Source of the DNA: Paraburkholderia haematera
GTDB lineage: Bacteria; Pseudomonadota; Gammaproteobacteria; Burkholderiales; Burkholderiaceae
Length of the DNA: 64,000 nt
Direction of reading: 5' to 3'
Assembly: GCF_905220975.1 (NCBI RefSeq)
Contig: NZ_CAJNBK010000001.1
Span: 62,001 to 126,000, forward strand
Shown in pieces: positions 47,024-57,369 of the stretch. Numbering within the stretch: position 1 is the first letter of the stretch; every line of letters begins with the position of its first letter. The notes under the pieces are model-generated. The model did not search any database, was not told the DNA's origin, and saw nothing but the letters and a program-made list of their open reading frames with translations. The translations under genes were made by a program, and so were the position numbers.

Positions 47024-48313
47024 ATGGTTCCGCACCTAGTTACGGCGTTAAACGGCCCGCTGCTCGATCTCGAGCGGAAGATCCTCGACGCTACGCCCGC
47101 CATCGAACGCTGGTTCCGGCTCGAATGGCAGGAGCACACGCCGCCGTTCTATTGTTCAGTCGATCTGCGTAACGCGGGCTTCAAGCTCGCGCCGGTCGAC
47201 ACCAATCTGTTTCCCGGCGCATTCAACAATCTGCCGCAGGAAGTGCTGCCGCTTGCCGTGCAGGCCGCGATGGCATCGATCGAGAAGATCTGCCCGGACG
47301 CGAAGAATCTGCTGGTGATTCCGGAGCGCCATACGCGTAACGCGTTTTATCTCGAGAATGTCGCCCGTCTGGCCGCGATCATGCGTCAGGCCGGCTTGAA
47401 CGTGCGTTTCGGCACGCTCGACGAAAGCATCGTCGGGCCGGTCACGATTGCCTTGTCCGACGGGCAGAAGCTCGTGCTCGAACCGCTCGAGCGCTCGCCG
47501 CGGCGACTCGGTCTGAAGAATTTCGACCCGTGTTCGATTCTGCTGAACAATGATCTGTCAGGCGGTATTCCGCCGGTTCTGGAAAACCTGCACGAGCAGT
47601 ATCTGCTGCCGCCGTTGCATGCCGGCTGGGCGGTTCGCCGCAAATCGACGCATTTCTCCTGCTATGACGACGTCGCGAAGAAGTTCGCGAAGATGGTCGA
47701 GATCGATCCGTGGATGATCAATCCATACTTCGCGCACGTCGAAGGCGTCGATTTCCAGGAACGCACCGGCGAAGAAGCGCTGGCGGATGCGATCGACGGC
47801 GTGCTCAAGAAGATCGCCAAGAAGTATCGCGAGTACGGTATTTCCGAGAAACCGTATGTTGTCATCAAGTCGGATGCCGGCACCTATGGCATGGGCGTGA
47901 TGACCGTGCACGACGCGTCGGAAGTGGCCGCGCTGACCAAGCGCGAACGCGCCAAGATGGCTACCACCAAAGACGGCCTCGAAGTGCATGACGTGATCGT
48001 GCAGGAAGGCGTGTACACCTTCGAGCGGATCGGCGAGGAAGTTGCCGAGCCGGTCGTGTATATGATCGACCGTTACGTGGTGGGCGGCTTCTACCGCGTG
48101 CATGGCAGCCGCGAGCGCGATCAGAATCTGAACGCGCCCGGCATGCACTTCGTGCCGCTCGGGTTCGAACATACGGCGCTGCCGGATGCTCACGCCAAGC
48201 CAGGCGCGGCGGTGCCGAACCGCTTCTATATGTACGGCGTGGTGGCGCGGCTCGGGTTGCTGGCCGCATCGGTCGAGCTGGAAAAGACCGATCCGGAAGC
48301 GATTCAGGTCTGA
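47024..48313 (+). CDS. gshA: glutamate-cysteine ligase (GshA, PF08886 type)
   Basis: 429 residues. It joins glutamate and cysteine with ATP, the first step of glutathione synthesis. The sequence belongs to the proteobacterial type distinct from enterobacterial GshA, with an ATP-grasp-like core (VIKSDAGTYGMGVMTVHD) and LDERKIL-type N-terminal helix. gshB follows 101 bases on. Confidence 0.92.
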   Translation: MVPHLVTALNGPLLDLERKILDATPAIERWFRLEWQEHTPPFYCSVDLRNAGFKLAPVDTNLFPGAFNNLPQEVLPLAVQAAMASIEKICPDAKNLLVIPERHTRNAFYLENVARLAAIMRQAGLNVRFGTLDESIVGPVTIALSDGQKLVLEPLERSPRRLGLKNFDPCSILLNNDLSGGIPPVLENLHEQYLLPPLHAGWAVRRKSTHFSCYDDVAKKFAKMVEIDPWMINPYFAHVEGVDFQERTGEEALADAIDGVLKKIAKKYREYGISEKPYVVIKSDAGTYGMGVMTVHDASEVAALTKRERAKMATTKDGLEVHDVIVQEGVYTFERIGEEVAEPVVYMIDRYVVGGFYRVHGSRERDQNLNAPGMHFVPLGFEHTALPDAHAKPGAAVPNRFYMYGVVARLGLLAASVELEKTDPEAIQV

Positions 48314-48414
48314 GCCTCGCGAGGTGGACGATGGCGGCATACGTGCCGCCATCGCCATTTTCAGCGACTATATTTACGATCAATGCCAAGCCCTAAGGGC
48401 GCACCGGAATCCTC

Positions 48415-49371
48415 ATGGACATTCTTTTCATTGCCGATCCGCTTACGCAGTTCAAGATCTACAAAGACTCGACCTACGCGATGATGGCCGAAGCCGCGCG
48501 CCGCGGTCACGCGCTCTACACGTGCGAGCCGAAGCATCTGGCGTGGACGGGCGGCGACGTCGAGGCGAACGTGCAGCGTTTTGCGATTGTCGGCGACGTA
48601 ACGGATCTGCATCGCGACACCTGGTACGCTGCTGAAGCCGCGGCGCCGAAATCGCTGAAGTCCTTCAGCGCGGTCGTGATGCGTAAAGACCCGCCGTTCG
48701 ATATGGAATATGTGACGTCGACGTGGCTGCTGGAAATGGCCGAGCGCGGCGGCGCGCGCATTTTCAACAAGCCGCAGGCGATTCGCGATCACTCGGAAAA
48801 GCTGGCGATCGGCGAGTTCGCGCAGTTCGTGGCGCCGACTCTGGTGACGCGCGACGCAACCCGTTTGCGCGCCTTCCACGAAGAACACGGCGACGTGATC
48901 CTGAAGCCGCTAGACGGCATGGGTGGCATGGGCGTGTTTCGCGTGAAGGCCGACGGCATGAATCTCGGCTCGATCATCGAGATGCTGAGCCACGACGGCG
49001 CGCGTTCGGTGATGGCGCAAAAGTTTATCCCCGAGATCAAGGAGGGTGACAAGCGCATTCTTCTGATCGGCGGCGAAGCGGTGCCGTTTTCGCTCGCGCG
49101 GATCCCGCAGGGCAATGAGGTGCGCGGCAATCTGGCGGCCGGCGGACTGGGCGTGGCGCGCCCGCTCACCGAGCATGACCGCAAAATCGCCGACACGCTC
49201 GCGCCGGTGCTCGCCGCGCGCGGCCTGCTGCTGGTCGGGCTGGACGCGATCGGCGACTGGCTCACCGAGGTGAACGTCACGAGCCCGACGTGTTTTCGCG
49301 AGATCATGGATCAGACGGGCTTCGACGTCGCCGCGATGTTCATCGATGCACTGGAGCGCGCGGCAGCTTGA
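48415..49371 (+). CDS. gshB: glutathione synthetase GshB
   Basis: 318 residues, ATP-grasp family. It adds glycine to gamma-glutamylcysteine. Visible signatures are the N-terminal MDILFIADPLTQFKIYKDS, the grasp loop KPLDGMGGMGVFR, and the C-terminal TEVNVTSPTCFREI. It follows gshA on the same strand, so the two steps are probably coordinated. Confidence 0.96.
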   Translation: MDILFIADPLTQFKIYKDSTYAMMAEAARRGHALYTCEPKHLAWTGGDVEANVQRFAIVGDVTDLHRDTWYAAEAAAPKSLKSFSAVVMRKDPPFDMEYVTSTWLLEMAERGGARIFNKPQAIRDHSEKLAIGEFAQFVAPTLVTRDATRLRAFHEEHGDVILKPLDGMGGMGVFRVKADGMNLGSIIEMLSHDGARSVMAQKFIPEIKEGDKRILLIGGEAVPFSLARIPQGNEVRGNLAAGGLGVARPLTEHDRKIADTLAPVLAARGLLLVGLDAIGDWLTEVNVTSPTCFREIMDQTGFDVAAMFIDALERAAA

Positions 49372-49718
49372 GGCGCAACCCTTGAATGGCCGCCATCGCC
49401 CCCAAACTGTGAAGGTGTAGTAAATCCGCATCAAGCGAAACACCGGCTTTGGCGCGAAAATGAGCCTGATACAATGCCCGCTCTCCCGCGCCAAGCCGAA
49501 TCGATGGCGTCTGCAGGACACTGCAGGCATGGATTGCGGACTATTTCGGACTGTAAGCGAGCGGTTTTCCGCGCACGCCGCCGCGGCATCAGGCGCCGCG
49601 GACCGCTCGTCAGATGGTGCGTTCCGGTCCTCACGACCCACGGCCGGTCGAGGGCGCTTACGAACCGGGCTTTGTCCCGGTCCACGGTTCGGGGCCGTTC
49701 TTTTGCAGTAAGGCTGAC
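49372..49718. other. intergenic region between gshB and the PTS IIA gene
   Basis: The frame of the EIIA gene stays open to 49,614 but has no ribosome binding site before its last ATG. I see no separate gene or terminator with a T tract. It should hold the PTS operon promoter. Confidence 0.5.
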
Positions 49719-50246
49719 ATGGCAGGCATTCTGATCATCGCGCACGCTCCGTTCGCCACCGCGTTGCGCGATTGTATTTCGCACATTTACGGTGGCTTGC
49801 CGGCTCGTATCGGCGTGATCGACGTATCGCCGGATTGCGATCCCGCCCAGCAGGTCGCGTTCGCGCATTCGGAAATCGAGCGGCTCAAGGAAGAAAACGG
49901 CGCACTTGTGCTCACCGATATGTTCGGCGCCACGCCGGCGAATATCGCCGGGCGGCTCGCTTCGGTGCCGAACGTCCGTGTGCTGTGCGGCGTCAATCTG
50001 CCGATGCTGGTGCGCGCGGTCTGTTATCGCGCGACGCCGCTCGACACGCTGGCCGACAAGGCGCTCGCCGGGGCCACCAAGGGCGTGCACGCAATCGGGC
50101 CTGCCACGCCGGCGCCGGTTGCGCCACCCGCGGGGTGCAGCGACTGTTTGCCGGCTTTGCCGCCTGATGCCGCTGCCGCGAACTGTTTGCCCGCGTTGCC
50201 GCCCGAGGCCGACCTGACTCAGAAAGCCGGCTCGACCGGGTTGTAA
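49719..50246 (+). CDS. PTS EIIA component, mannose-family (ManX-like)
   Basis: 175 residues from the ATG at 49,719. The EIIA(Man) fold is complete with phosphoacceptor His9 (ILIIAHAPFATAL) and LTDMFGATPANIAG. A 40-residue tail has two copies of a CLPALPP motif, unusual for the family. With HPr and EI following, and no sugar-specific IIB/IIC/IID nearby, this is likely a regulatory phosphorelay, as in other beta-proteobacteria. Confidence 0.9.
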   Translation: MAGILIIAHAPFATALRDCISHIYGGLPARIGVIDVSPDCDPAQQVAFAHSEIERLKEENGALVLTDMFGATPANIAGRLASVPNVRVLCGVNLPMLVRAVCYRATPLDTLADKALAGATKGVHAIGPATPAPVAPPAGCSDCLPALPPDAAAANCLPALPPEADLTQKAGSTGL

Positions 50247-50354
50247 GCGGATCGCACGGCTTTAAAAACGATTGCGATCGGGTTGCGACCCGAGCGCAGC
50301 TGGTTTGCAGTTTCACCTTTCACCACAACACTTACCCGCGCTTCGGACCATCAC

Positions 50355-50624
50355 ATGCTGCAACAGGAAACGACTATTGTGAACAAGCTGGGGCTGCACG
50401 CGCGCGCGTCGGCCAAGTTGACGCAACTCGCGGGCAACTACCAGGCGGAAATCTGGATGAGCCGCAATGGCCGCCGTATCAATGCCAAGAGCATCATGGG
50501 TGTGATGATGCTGGCCGCGGGTATAGGCAGCTCGGTGCTGATCGAAACGGAAGGCGCCGACGAAAAAGAAGCCATGGACGCATTGCTGAAACTGATTGCC
50601 GATAAATTCGGTGAAGGTCAGTAA
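50355..50624 (+). CDS. ptsH: phosphocarrier protein HPr
   Basis: 89 residues. His15 (NKLGLHARASAKL) accepts phosphate from EI. Ser46 (AKSIMGVMML) is the HPr kinase site. I chose the ATG at 50,355; an upstream frame from 50,283 is not HPr-like. Confidence 0.95.
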   Translation: MLQQETTIVNKLGLHARASAKLTQLAGNYQAEIWMSRNGRRINAKSIMGVMMLAAGIGSSVLIETEGADEKEAMDALLKLIADKFGEGQ

Positions 50625-50651
50625 ATTCGCGCGGTCCCTTGCCTGAAGCAA

Positions 50652-50681
50652 AATGCCGCGGTTGTCCGCGGCATTTTTTTT
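50652..50681 (+). terminator. Rho-independent terminator after ptsH
   Basis: ATGCCGCGG and CCGCGGCAT pair around TTGT, then eight T residues. ptsI lies further downstream and is thus probably expressed from read-through or its own promoter. Confidence 0.92.
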
Positions 50682-50927
50682 AGCGCGAGACAATCGCTGC
50701 GCGATCGGTGCGAGGGGCCATGAGCCGATAGGGCTGGCGGCGCGTGGAGAGTGCTGCCGGAGCGCAAGGTGGATGAGGGCGCCTTGTCGTGGTCGGTTAC
50801 GGTATTTCGTGCTGCGCTGCACACAGCCCTGGCGTACTTGCAAAGGGCGCGGAATTTATAATGATCGTGAGAGTCTGAGAGCATTGCAGCGGTTTGCCGC
50901 GGCATTACACAACTAGAGGAGGTGCGC

Positions 50928-52676
50928 GTGTCCTTCACGCTGCATGGAATTCCCGTGTCACGCGGTATCGCCATCGGGCGGGCTTATCTGATCGCCCCGG
51001 CTGCACTTGACGTAGACCACTATCTGATCGAACCCGCCCAGATCGAGGGCGAGATCGAGCGTTTTCGCGCGGCCCAGCTACACGTGCATTACGAGCTCGA
51101 CACGTTGCGTGCCGATCTTGCCGTGGATGCACCGAGCGAAATGGGCGCGTTCATCAACGTCCATTCCATGATCCTGAACGACGCGATGCTCGTCCAGGAA
51201 ACCATCGACCTGATCCGCACGCGCCGCTACAACGTCGAGTGGGCGCTGACCGAACAACTCGAGCGCCTGTCGCGCCATTTCGACGATATCGAAGACGAAT
51301 ACCTGCGTGAGCGCAAAGCCGACATCGAACAGGTGGTGGAGCGCGTGCTGAAGGCGCTCGCCGGCGCTTCGGGGGCGCTGGCGGATGGTGTGCACGGTGC
51401 TTGCGACGAGATGATCGTGGTCGCGCACGACATCGCGCCGGCCGACATGATGCAATTCAAAACGCAAACGTTTCAGGGTTTCGTCACCGATCTGGGCGGG
51501 CGGACTTCGCACACGGCGATCGTCGCGCGCAGCCTCGGCATTCCGGCGGCGGTCGGCGTGCAGCATGCGAGCCAGCTGATCAGGCAGGACGACCTGATCA
51601 TTGTCGACGGCGATCACGGCATTGTGATCGTCGATCCCGCGCCGATCGTGCTGGAGGAATACTCATACCGTCAGAGCGAAAAGGCGCTTGAGCAGCGCAA
51701 GCTGCAACGGCTGAAGTTTTCGCCTACGCAAACGCTGTGCGGCACACGCATCGAGCTGTGCGCGAACATCGAGTTGCCGGACGACGCGCGCGCGGCGGTC
51801 GATTCGGGCGCAACCGGAGTGGGCCTCTTCCGCACCGAGTTTCTGTTCATGAACCACAAGCACCATTTGCCGGAAGAGGAAGAGCAGTTCGGTGCGTACC
51901 GCCGTGCGGTGGAGTTGATGAACGGCTTGCCGGTGACGATCCGTACAATCGACGTCGGCGCCGACAAGCCGCTCGATTCGATGGGCGGGGGCGACGGATA
52001 CGAAACCGCACCGAACCCCGCCTTGGGGCTGAGGGCGATTCGCTGGAGTCTCTCGGAACCGCAAATGTTCCTGACGCAACTGCGCGCTATTCTCCGCGCG
52101 TCGGCGTTTGGAAAGGTGAAGATTCTGATTCCGATGCTCGCGCACGCACAGGAGATCGATCAGACGCTCGACCTGATTCGCGAAGCCAAGCGTCAGTTGG
52201 ACGATGCCGGCATCACCTACGATCCAAACGTGCAGGTCGGCGCGATGATCGAGATTCCGGCCGCCGCGATCGCGTTACCGCTGTTTCTCAAGCGGCTGGA
52301 TTTCCTGTCGATCGGCACGAACGATCTGATCCAGTACACGCTGGCGATCGATCGCGCGGATAACTCGGTCGCGCACCTGTACGACCCGCTGCATCCGGCG
52401 GTGCTGCATCTGATCGCCTTCACGCTGCGCGAGGCGAAGCGGGCGGGCGTGCCGGTGTCGGTGTGCGGCGAGATGGCGGGCGATCCGGCGTTGACGCGAT
52501 TGTTGCTCGGCATGGGCCTCACCGAGTTTTCAATGCATCCGAGCCAGTTGCTGCTGGTCAAGCAGGAAGTGCTGCGCTCGCATCTGAAGACGCTCGAGAA
52601 GCCGGTGGCCGACGTGCTGGCGTCGTTCGAACCGGAAGAAGTCCAGGCGGCGCTCAAGCGCGTGGTGCTGGCCTGA
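50928..52676 (+). CDS. ptsI: PTS enzyme I
   Basis: 582 residues from the GTG seven bases after GAGGAGG (another GTG six bases earlier is too close). It passes phosphate from phosphoenolpyruvate to HPr. The active-site His195 lies in GGRTSHTAIVARSLGIPA, and the PEP-binding region includes GVGLFRTEFLFM and the C-terminal VSVCGEMAGDP. It completes the EIIA-HPr-EI set. Confidence 0.96.
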   Translation: MSFTLHGIPVSRGIAIGRAYLIAPAALDVDHYLIEPAQIEGEIERFRAAQLHVHYELDTLRADLAVDAPSEMGAFINVHSMILNDAMLVQETIDLIRTRRYNVEWALTEQLERLSRHFDDIEDEYLRERKADIEQVVERVLKALAGASGALADGVHGACDEMIVVAHDIAPADMMQFKTQTFQGFVTDLGGRTSHTAIVARSLGIPAAVGVQHASQLIRQDDLIIVDGDHGIVIVDPAPIVLEEYSYRQSEKALEQRKLQRLKFSPTQTLCGTRIELCANIELPDDARAAVDSGATGVGLFRTEFLFMNHKHHLPEEEEQFGAYRRAVELMNGLPVTIRTIDVGADKPLDSMGGGDGYETAPNPALGLRAIRWSLSEPQMFLTQLRAILRASAFGKVKILIPMLAHAQEIDQTLDLIREAKRQLDDAGITYDPNVQVGAMIEIPAAAIALPLFLKRLDFLSIGTNDLIQYTLAIDRADNSVAHLYDPLHPAVLHLIAFTLREAKRAGVPVSVCGEMAGDPALTRLLLGMGLTEFSMHPSQLLLVKQEVLRSHLKTLEKPVADVLASFEPEEVQAALKRVVLA

Positions 52677-52704
52677 AACTGAAAGCCCGGATTGGGCTCA
52701 ACTG

Positions 52705-52734
52705 AAAAAACGCCGCACATGTGCGGCGTTTTTT
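52705..52734. terminator. bidirectional terminator between ptsI and moeB
   Basis: AAAAAACGCCGCAC and GTGCGGCGTTTTTT are complementary with a central AT. It serves both ptsI and the convergent moeB gene. Confidence 0.92.
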
Positions 52735-52756
52735 CATTCAGCGTCTTGGCATGGCG

Positions 52757-53515
52757 TCAGGTCTGATGCTGTTGCCCACATACCGGGCAATCCGGCTGGC
52801 GCGCAATGCGCATCGTGTTCCATTCCATTCGCAGCGAATCGAGCATCGTCAGGCGGCCCACCAGCGGCGTACCGATTTCGCCGATCACTTTCAGCGCCTC
52901 AGCGGCTTGCATCGAACCGATGATGCCGACCGTGGGCGCGAACACGCCCATGGTCGAGCACGCGACTTCCTCGAACGGCTGATCCTCAGGGAAGACGCAC
53001 GCGTAGCAGGGCGACGCGGCGTCGCGGAAATCGAAGGTGCTGATCTGGCCGTCGAAGCGCAACGCCGCACCCGACACCAGCGGCACGCCATGTTTCACGC
53101 ATGCCCGGTTGATCGCGTGGCGCGTCGCGAAGTTGTCGGTGCAATCGAGCACGACGGCGGCGTGCGGCACTTCGCGATCGAGCCATGCATCGTCGACGCG
53201 TTCGGCGACCGCGTTCACCACGACCTCAGGATTGATCTGCGCGATCGCGTCGCGCCCGGACTCCACCTTCTTGCGCCCGACCGATGCGGTCACATGCAGA
53301 ATTTGCCGCTGCAGATTGGTCAGGTCGACCGTATCGGCATCGACCAGCGTCAAGCGGCCGACGCCTGCCGCCGCCAGATACATCGCTGCAGGCGAACCTA
53401 GCCCGCCCGCACCGACGACGATCGCGTGCGCGTCGATAAAGCGCTGCTGCGCCTCGATACCGATTTCGTCGACGAGGATATGGCGGGAATAGCGGAGGAG
53501 TTGATCGTCATTCAT
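52757..53515 (-). CDS. moeB: MoeB/ThiF-family adenylyltransferase
   Basis: 252 residues. It activates the C-terminal Gly of a ubiquitin-like carrier (MoaD or ThiS) with ATP. Signatures: GAGGLGSPAAMYLAAAGVG, DADTVDLTNLQRQILH, and zinc cysteines CYAC and CPVC. MoeB and ThiF of this type look alike, so the pathway (molybdopterin or thiamine) is not certain from sequence alone. Confidence 0.88.
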   Translation of the reverse strand: MNDDQLLRYSRHILVDEIGIEAQQRFIDAHAIVVGAGGLGSPAAMYLAAAGVGRLTLVDADTVDLTNLQRQILHVTASVGRKKVESGRDAIAQINPEVVVNAVAERVDDAWLDREVPHAAVVLDCTDNFATRHAINRACVKHGVPLVSGAALRFDGQISTFDFRDAASPCYACVFPEDQPFEEVACSTMGVFAPTVGIIGSMQAAEALKVIGEIGTPLVGRLTMLDSLRMEWNTMRIARQPDCPVCGQQHQT

Positions 53516-53740
53516 GGCGGGGCGCGTGGAGTGTCGCGCAATGAGATGCAGGACCGGTGGTCTGCCGTGCGCGGTTTCGTTATTTTAATCGCGCGGGGGA
53601 GCGGGTGTTCGTGCTGGGGCTGGGTATTCCAGTATCTGCAGCAATGTCTGCCGCGATGTGTGCGGCAAGGTGTACTGCGACGTCCACTGCGACGTGCCTT
53701 CGCAGCATGTTCCGCTGCGAAGGCACGTTGGGTTTGCGGC

Positions 53741-55321
53741 TTAGTTGCTTTGCGCAGCAGGTGCCGAGGCTGGGACCGATGCGCCCGGTACCGGTTGCGT
53801 CGGCTTCACCGCCACCGGCGCGGACGCCGACGTTGCCGGCTTGTTCTGCGCCAGGCGCCGCTCGGTCAACGACTTCGACTCCATCACCGGTTTGCCTTCC
53901 AGCTTGTTCAGCGCCTGTTGCAGCATGAAGTCGTCGGTCGAACCGAACTCGACCGGCTTGCGCTCACGATCCTTCTGACGCTGTTCCGGCGTCTTCTTGT
54001 CGTTCTGCTCTTCAAGCTGGCGCAGTTGGTCCATGCGCTCCTGTTCGCGCTGATCCGCTTCCTTCTTCTCGTTCGGATCCTGCGTGTTCGCAAGGTGGTT
54101 CGAGTAGTCGACTTCGCGGGTCACCAGTGCGTCGTCCGGATCGCCTTCCGCGTACTGATCGACCGCGATGTCAGGACGGATGCCCTTGTTCTGGATCGAA
54201 CGGCCGCTCGGCGTGTAGTAGTACGCCGTGGTCAGACGCAGTGCCGTCTCGGCTGTCATCGGGCGGACGGTTTGCACCGAGCCCTTGCCGAAGGTGGTCT
54301 TGCCGACGATCAGTGCACGATGCTGATCCTGCAGCGCGCCCGCGACGATTTCCGAAGCCGACGCCGAGTAGGCGTTGGTCAGCACGATCATCGGCACAGT
54401 TTTGAAGATCGGTGCTTCATCTTTCAGCGGATCGCTGTCGAACGACTGCAGGCGGTAGTTATCGTACGTGTCGCGGTAGACCTGCTTCGAATCCGGAATC
54501 TGGCCATTGGTGGACACCACCACCGAATCCGCCGGCAGGAACGCGCCGGCCACGCCGACCGCGCTTTGCAGCAGGCCGCCGCCGTTATTGCGCAGGTCGA
54601 GCACCAGACCCTTCAGGTTCGGCTGTTGTCGGGCGATGTCCTGCAGCTTGGCAGCCAGATCAGGCGTGGTGCGTTCCTGGAAGCTGGTGATGCGGACATA
54701 CGCGTAGCCCGGCGCAAGAATCTTCATCTTGACCGACTGGACCTTGATGATCGCGCGCGTCACCGTGAGCGGGAACGTGCGGTCGTCGGTCTTGCGGAAG
54801 ATGGTCAGCGTGACCTTGGTGCCCGGATCGCCGCGCATCTGCTTGACGGCCTGGTCGAGCGTCATGCCGCGCACAGGTTTGTCGTTGATGCGGGTGATCA
54901 GGTCGCCCGGACGGATGCCGGCGCGGAATGCAGGCGTGTCTTCAATCGGCGAGATCACCTTGATCAGGCCATCTTCAGACGAAATTTCGATACCGAGACC
55001 CGCGAAGCGACCCTTGGTCTGCTCCTGCAGTTCTTCGTAATCGGTCTTGTCGAGATACGACGAGTGCGGGTCGAGGCTCGACACCATGCCCTTGATGGCG
55101 GCGGTGAGGAGTTTCTTATCGTCGACCGGTTCGACGTATTCATGCTTGATTTGCCCGAAAACCTCGGCAAAGAGCCTGAGCTGGTCCAGCGGCAACGGCG
55201 CAACGGCGCTCGAGGCGGCGCTGGCGGGTTGCTGGGCCGAAGCGGAGAGTTGCAGGGTGGCAAATGCGCCGGTAGCAAGGCCCGCGGCAATCAGGCCGAT
55301 ATTTTTCAGGTTCTTTCGCAT
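53741..55321 (-). CDS. C-terminal processing peptidase, S41 family (CtpA/Prc-like)
   Basis: 526 residues with a signal peptide, a PDZ domain (about 95-180; GLGIEISSEDGLIKVISPIE), and the S41 domain with the catalytic serine in NAYSASASEIVAGAL and the lysine in GKTTFGKGSVQ. A Glu/Gln/Arg-rich coiled stretch and a Pro/Ala tail end the protein. It degrades or trims periplasmic proteins at their C termini. Confidence 0.93.
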   Translation of the reverse strand: MRKNLKNIGLIAAGLATGAFATLQLSASAQQPASAASSAVAPLPLDQLRLFAEVFGQIKHEYVEPVDDKKLLTAAIKGMVSSLDPHSSYLDKTDYEELQEQTKGRFAGLGIEISSEDGLIKVISPIEDTPAFRAGIRPGDLITRINDKPVRGMTLDQAVKQMRGDPGTKVTLTIFRKTDDRTFPLTVTRAIIKVQSVKMKILAPGYAYVRITSFQERTTPDLAAKLQDIARQQPNLKGLVLDLRNNGGGLLQSAVGVAGAFLPADSVVVSTNGQIPDSKQVYRDTYDNYRLQSFDSDPLKDEAPIFKTVPMIVLTNAYSASASEIVAGALQDQHRALIVGKTTFGKGSVQTVRPMTAETALRLTTAYYYTPSGRSIQNKGIRPDIAVDQYAEGDPDDALVTREVDYSNHLANTQDPNEKKEADQREQERMDQLRQLEEQNDKKTPEQRQKDRERKPVEFGSTDDFMLQQALNKLEGKPVMESKSLTERRLAQNKPATSASAPVAVKPTQPVPGASVPASAPAAQSN

Positions 55322-55625
55322 AGAGTCTGTTGCGGTCGGAAGCGCGTGGCAGCGTCGATAGAGATGGGGACGGACAAGTATAACTGCACACCCGCCCAGT
55401 CAGGGCGCAGCACAGGCAATCGTGATTCGACAGCACGGGCCGGGCCTGGTTCGGGAGATCGGCGCCGCGGCGGTGAAGTAATGTCCGGTAACAGCAGGAT
55501 GGCGGCCAGATGGCGCATTCGGGAGGTGCGGGACGCGCCGGCCGGTATGTGCCGCCCGGCGGCGCGGCCAGTTTGCCGCAACCCGGCCGCGTTGTTCCGC
55601 GCGGGGTTGCGGCTCGAGGACGGGC

Positions 55626-56372
55626 TCAGCCCGCCTTGCCTTGCTGGGCAACAGCGGCTTGCGCCTTCGCAATCGCGTCCTGGTCGCCCAGATAGTAGCT
55701 TTTGATCGGCTTCAGGTTTTCGTCGAGTTCGTAGACGAGCGGTACGCCGTTCGGGATATTCAGGCCGACGATGTCGTCGTCCGAAATATTGTCGAGGTAC
55801 TTCACCATGGCGCGGATCGAGTTGCCGTGCGCGGCGATCACGATCTTGCGGCCCGACTTGATGGCCGGGGCAATCGATTCGTTCCACAACGGCAGAACGC
55901 GCGCGACGGTATCTTTCAGGCACTCGGTGAGCGGCAATTGTTCGCGCGGCACCTTGGCGTAGCGCGGATCGCTGAAGGGGGCGCGTTCGTCCGACGGATC
56001 GAGCGCCGGCGGCGGCGTGTCGTAACTGCGGCGCCACACCAGCACTTGTTCGTCGCCGAACTTGGCGGCAGTTTCCGCCTTGTTCAGACCCGAAAGCGCG
56101 CCGTAGTGGCGCTCGTTCAGACGCCACGAATGCACGACCGGCAGATACATCAGATCCATCTGGTCCTGCACGTGCCACAACGTGCGGATCGCGCGCTTGA
56201 GCACCGACGTGTAGGCGATATCGAAGGTGTAGCCCGATTCTTTCAGTAGCACGCCCGCTTGTTGCGCTTCAAGATTGCCCTTCTCGGTCAGGTCGACGTC
56301 GACCCAGCCTGTGAAGCGGTTTTCCTTGTTCCACGTCGATTCGCCGTGGCGGATGAGAACGAGTTTGTACAT
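55626..56372 (-). CDS. gpmA: phosphoglycerate mutase, cofactor-dependent
   Basis: 248 residues. It interconverts 3- and 2-phosphoglycerate in glycolysis. Phospho-histidine motif [10 protein letters not shown] and the second site [14 protein letters not shown] are present. The 300 bases to ctpA hold no gene. It is divergent from the rhodanese gene. Confidence 0.96.
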   Translation of the reverse strand: MYKLVLIRHGESTWNKENRFTGWVDVDLTEKGNLEAQQAGVLLKESGYTFDIAYTSVLKRAIRTLWHVQDQMDLMYLPVVHSWRLNERHYGALSGLNKAETAAKFGDEQVLVWRRSYDTPPPALDPSDERAPFSDPRYAKVPREQLPLTECLKDTVARVLPLWNESIAPAIKSGRKIVIAAHGNSIRAMVKYLDNISDDDIVGLNIPNGVPLVYELDENLKPIKSYYLGDQDAIAKAQAAVAQQGKAG

Positions 56373-56509
56373 GAGATTGCCGGTCGGTAGTAAGGAAGCG
56401 GTAAAGCGTTGCGAGGGTCCTCTAGAGGAGCGTCGCCATCGCGTCAGACGGTTATTTTATAATGGGTGGATTGCCCTTTTCGATTTCTCTCTTTTTCGGC
56501 GGATTTTCC

Positions 56510-56935
56510 GTGAAGTTTTTCACTGATTACACAAACCTTGTACTGATCGCAATCGTCCTCATCTCCGGTGGGTTGCTGCTGTGGCCGACGATCAGCCGGC
56601 GTGGCCGCGGCGGCCTGTCGGCCGCTGAGGCGACTCAACTGATCAACCGGCGCAATGCGGCGGTCATCGATCTGCGTCCGTCCGCCGACTTTGCCAAGGG
56701 TCATCTGCCCGCGGCACGGCACCTTGAATTTGCAGAGTTGCAGGCGAAAGTCGCGCAACTCGTGAAGAACAAGAGCAACCCGGTGTTGCTGGTATGCCAG
56801 ACCGGCCTGCAGTCGAACAAGGCAGCGCGTATCGTGCAAGATGCAGGGTATGCCGAAGTCCACGTTCTCGAAGGCGGTGTCGACGCCTGGCAGAAAGCCG
56901 GTATGCCGGTTGTGAAGCAAGGAGCAGCCAAGTGA
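56510..56935 (+). CDS. membrane-anchored rhodanese-like protein
   Basis: 141 residues from the GTG at 56,510. One N-terminal membrane helix (about 7-25; LVLIAIVLISGGLLLWP), then a rhodanese domain with the catalytic cysteine in LVCQTGLQSNKAA. Its stop overlaps the grxC start by three bases, so both are co-translated, as in other Burkholderiales. Confidence 0.9.
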   Translation: MKFFTDYTNLVLIAIVLISGGLLLWPTISRRGRGGLSAAEATQLINRRNAAVIDLRPSADFAKGHLPAARHLEFAELQAKVAQLVKNKSNPVLLVCQTGLQSNKAARIVQDAGYAEVHVLEGGVDAWQKAGMPVVKQGAAK

Positions 56936-57192
56936 ACAAAGTGATCATGTACAGCACCCAGGTGTGCCCGTATTGCCAGATGGCCGAACGTCTTTTAAAG
57001 TCGCGCGGCGTCGAGCACGTTGAAAAGGTACTGATCGACAAAGACCCGGCCCGTCGTGACGAAATGATGACCCGGACCGGTCGTCGTACGGTGCCGCAGG
57101 TGTTCATCGGCGAGACGCATGTGGGCGGGTACGATGACCTGTCCGCGCTCGATCGCGCGGGCGGTTTGATGCCTCTGCTCGAAGCCGCCTGA
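56932..57192 (+). CDS. grxC: glutaredoxin 3
   Basis: 86 residues starting with GTG that overlaps the preceding stop. Active site CPYC in YSTQVCPYCQMAERLL, then RTVPQVFIGETHVGGYDDL (cis-Pro and GG glutathione-binding). It reduces disulfides with glutathione made by gshA/gshB products. Confidence 0.95.
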   Translation: MNKVIMYSTQVCPYCQMAERLLKSRGVEHVEKVLIDKDPARRDEMMTRTGRRTVPQVFIGETHVGGYDDLSALDRAGGLMPLLEAA

Positions 57193-57369
57193 GTCAAACT
57201 GCCTGAATTCATGCGCCGGCCGGTGCGTGAATGAGGCGGGTGAAATACAAGTCGGCGCATGCCGGCCCTTCAGGGACACCTTCGAGGGCAGGCGATGCGC
57301 CGCAACGATCTGGCGGCCCATGAAGCCATGGGCCGCCGCCATGCATACCTATCAGGGAATCACTCAATC

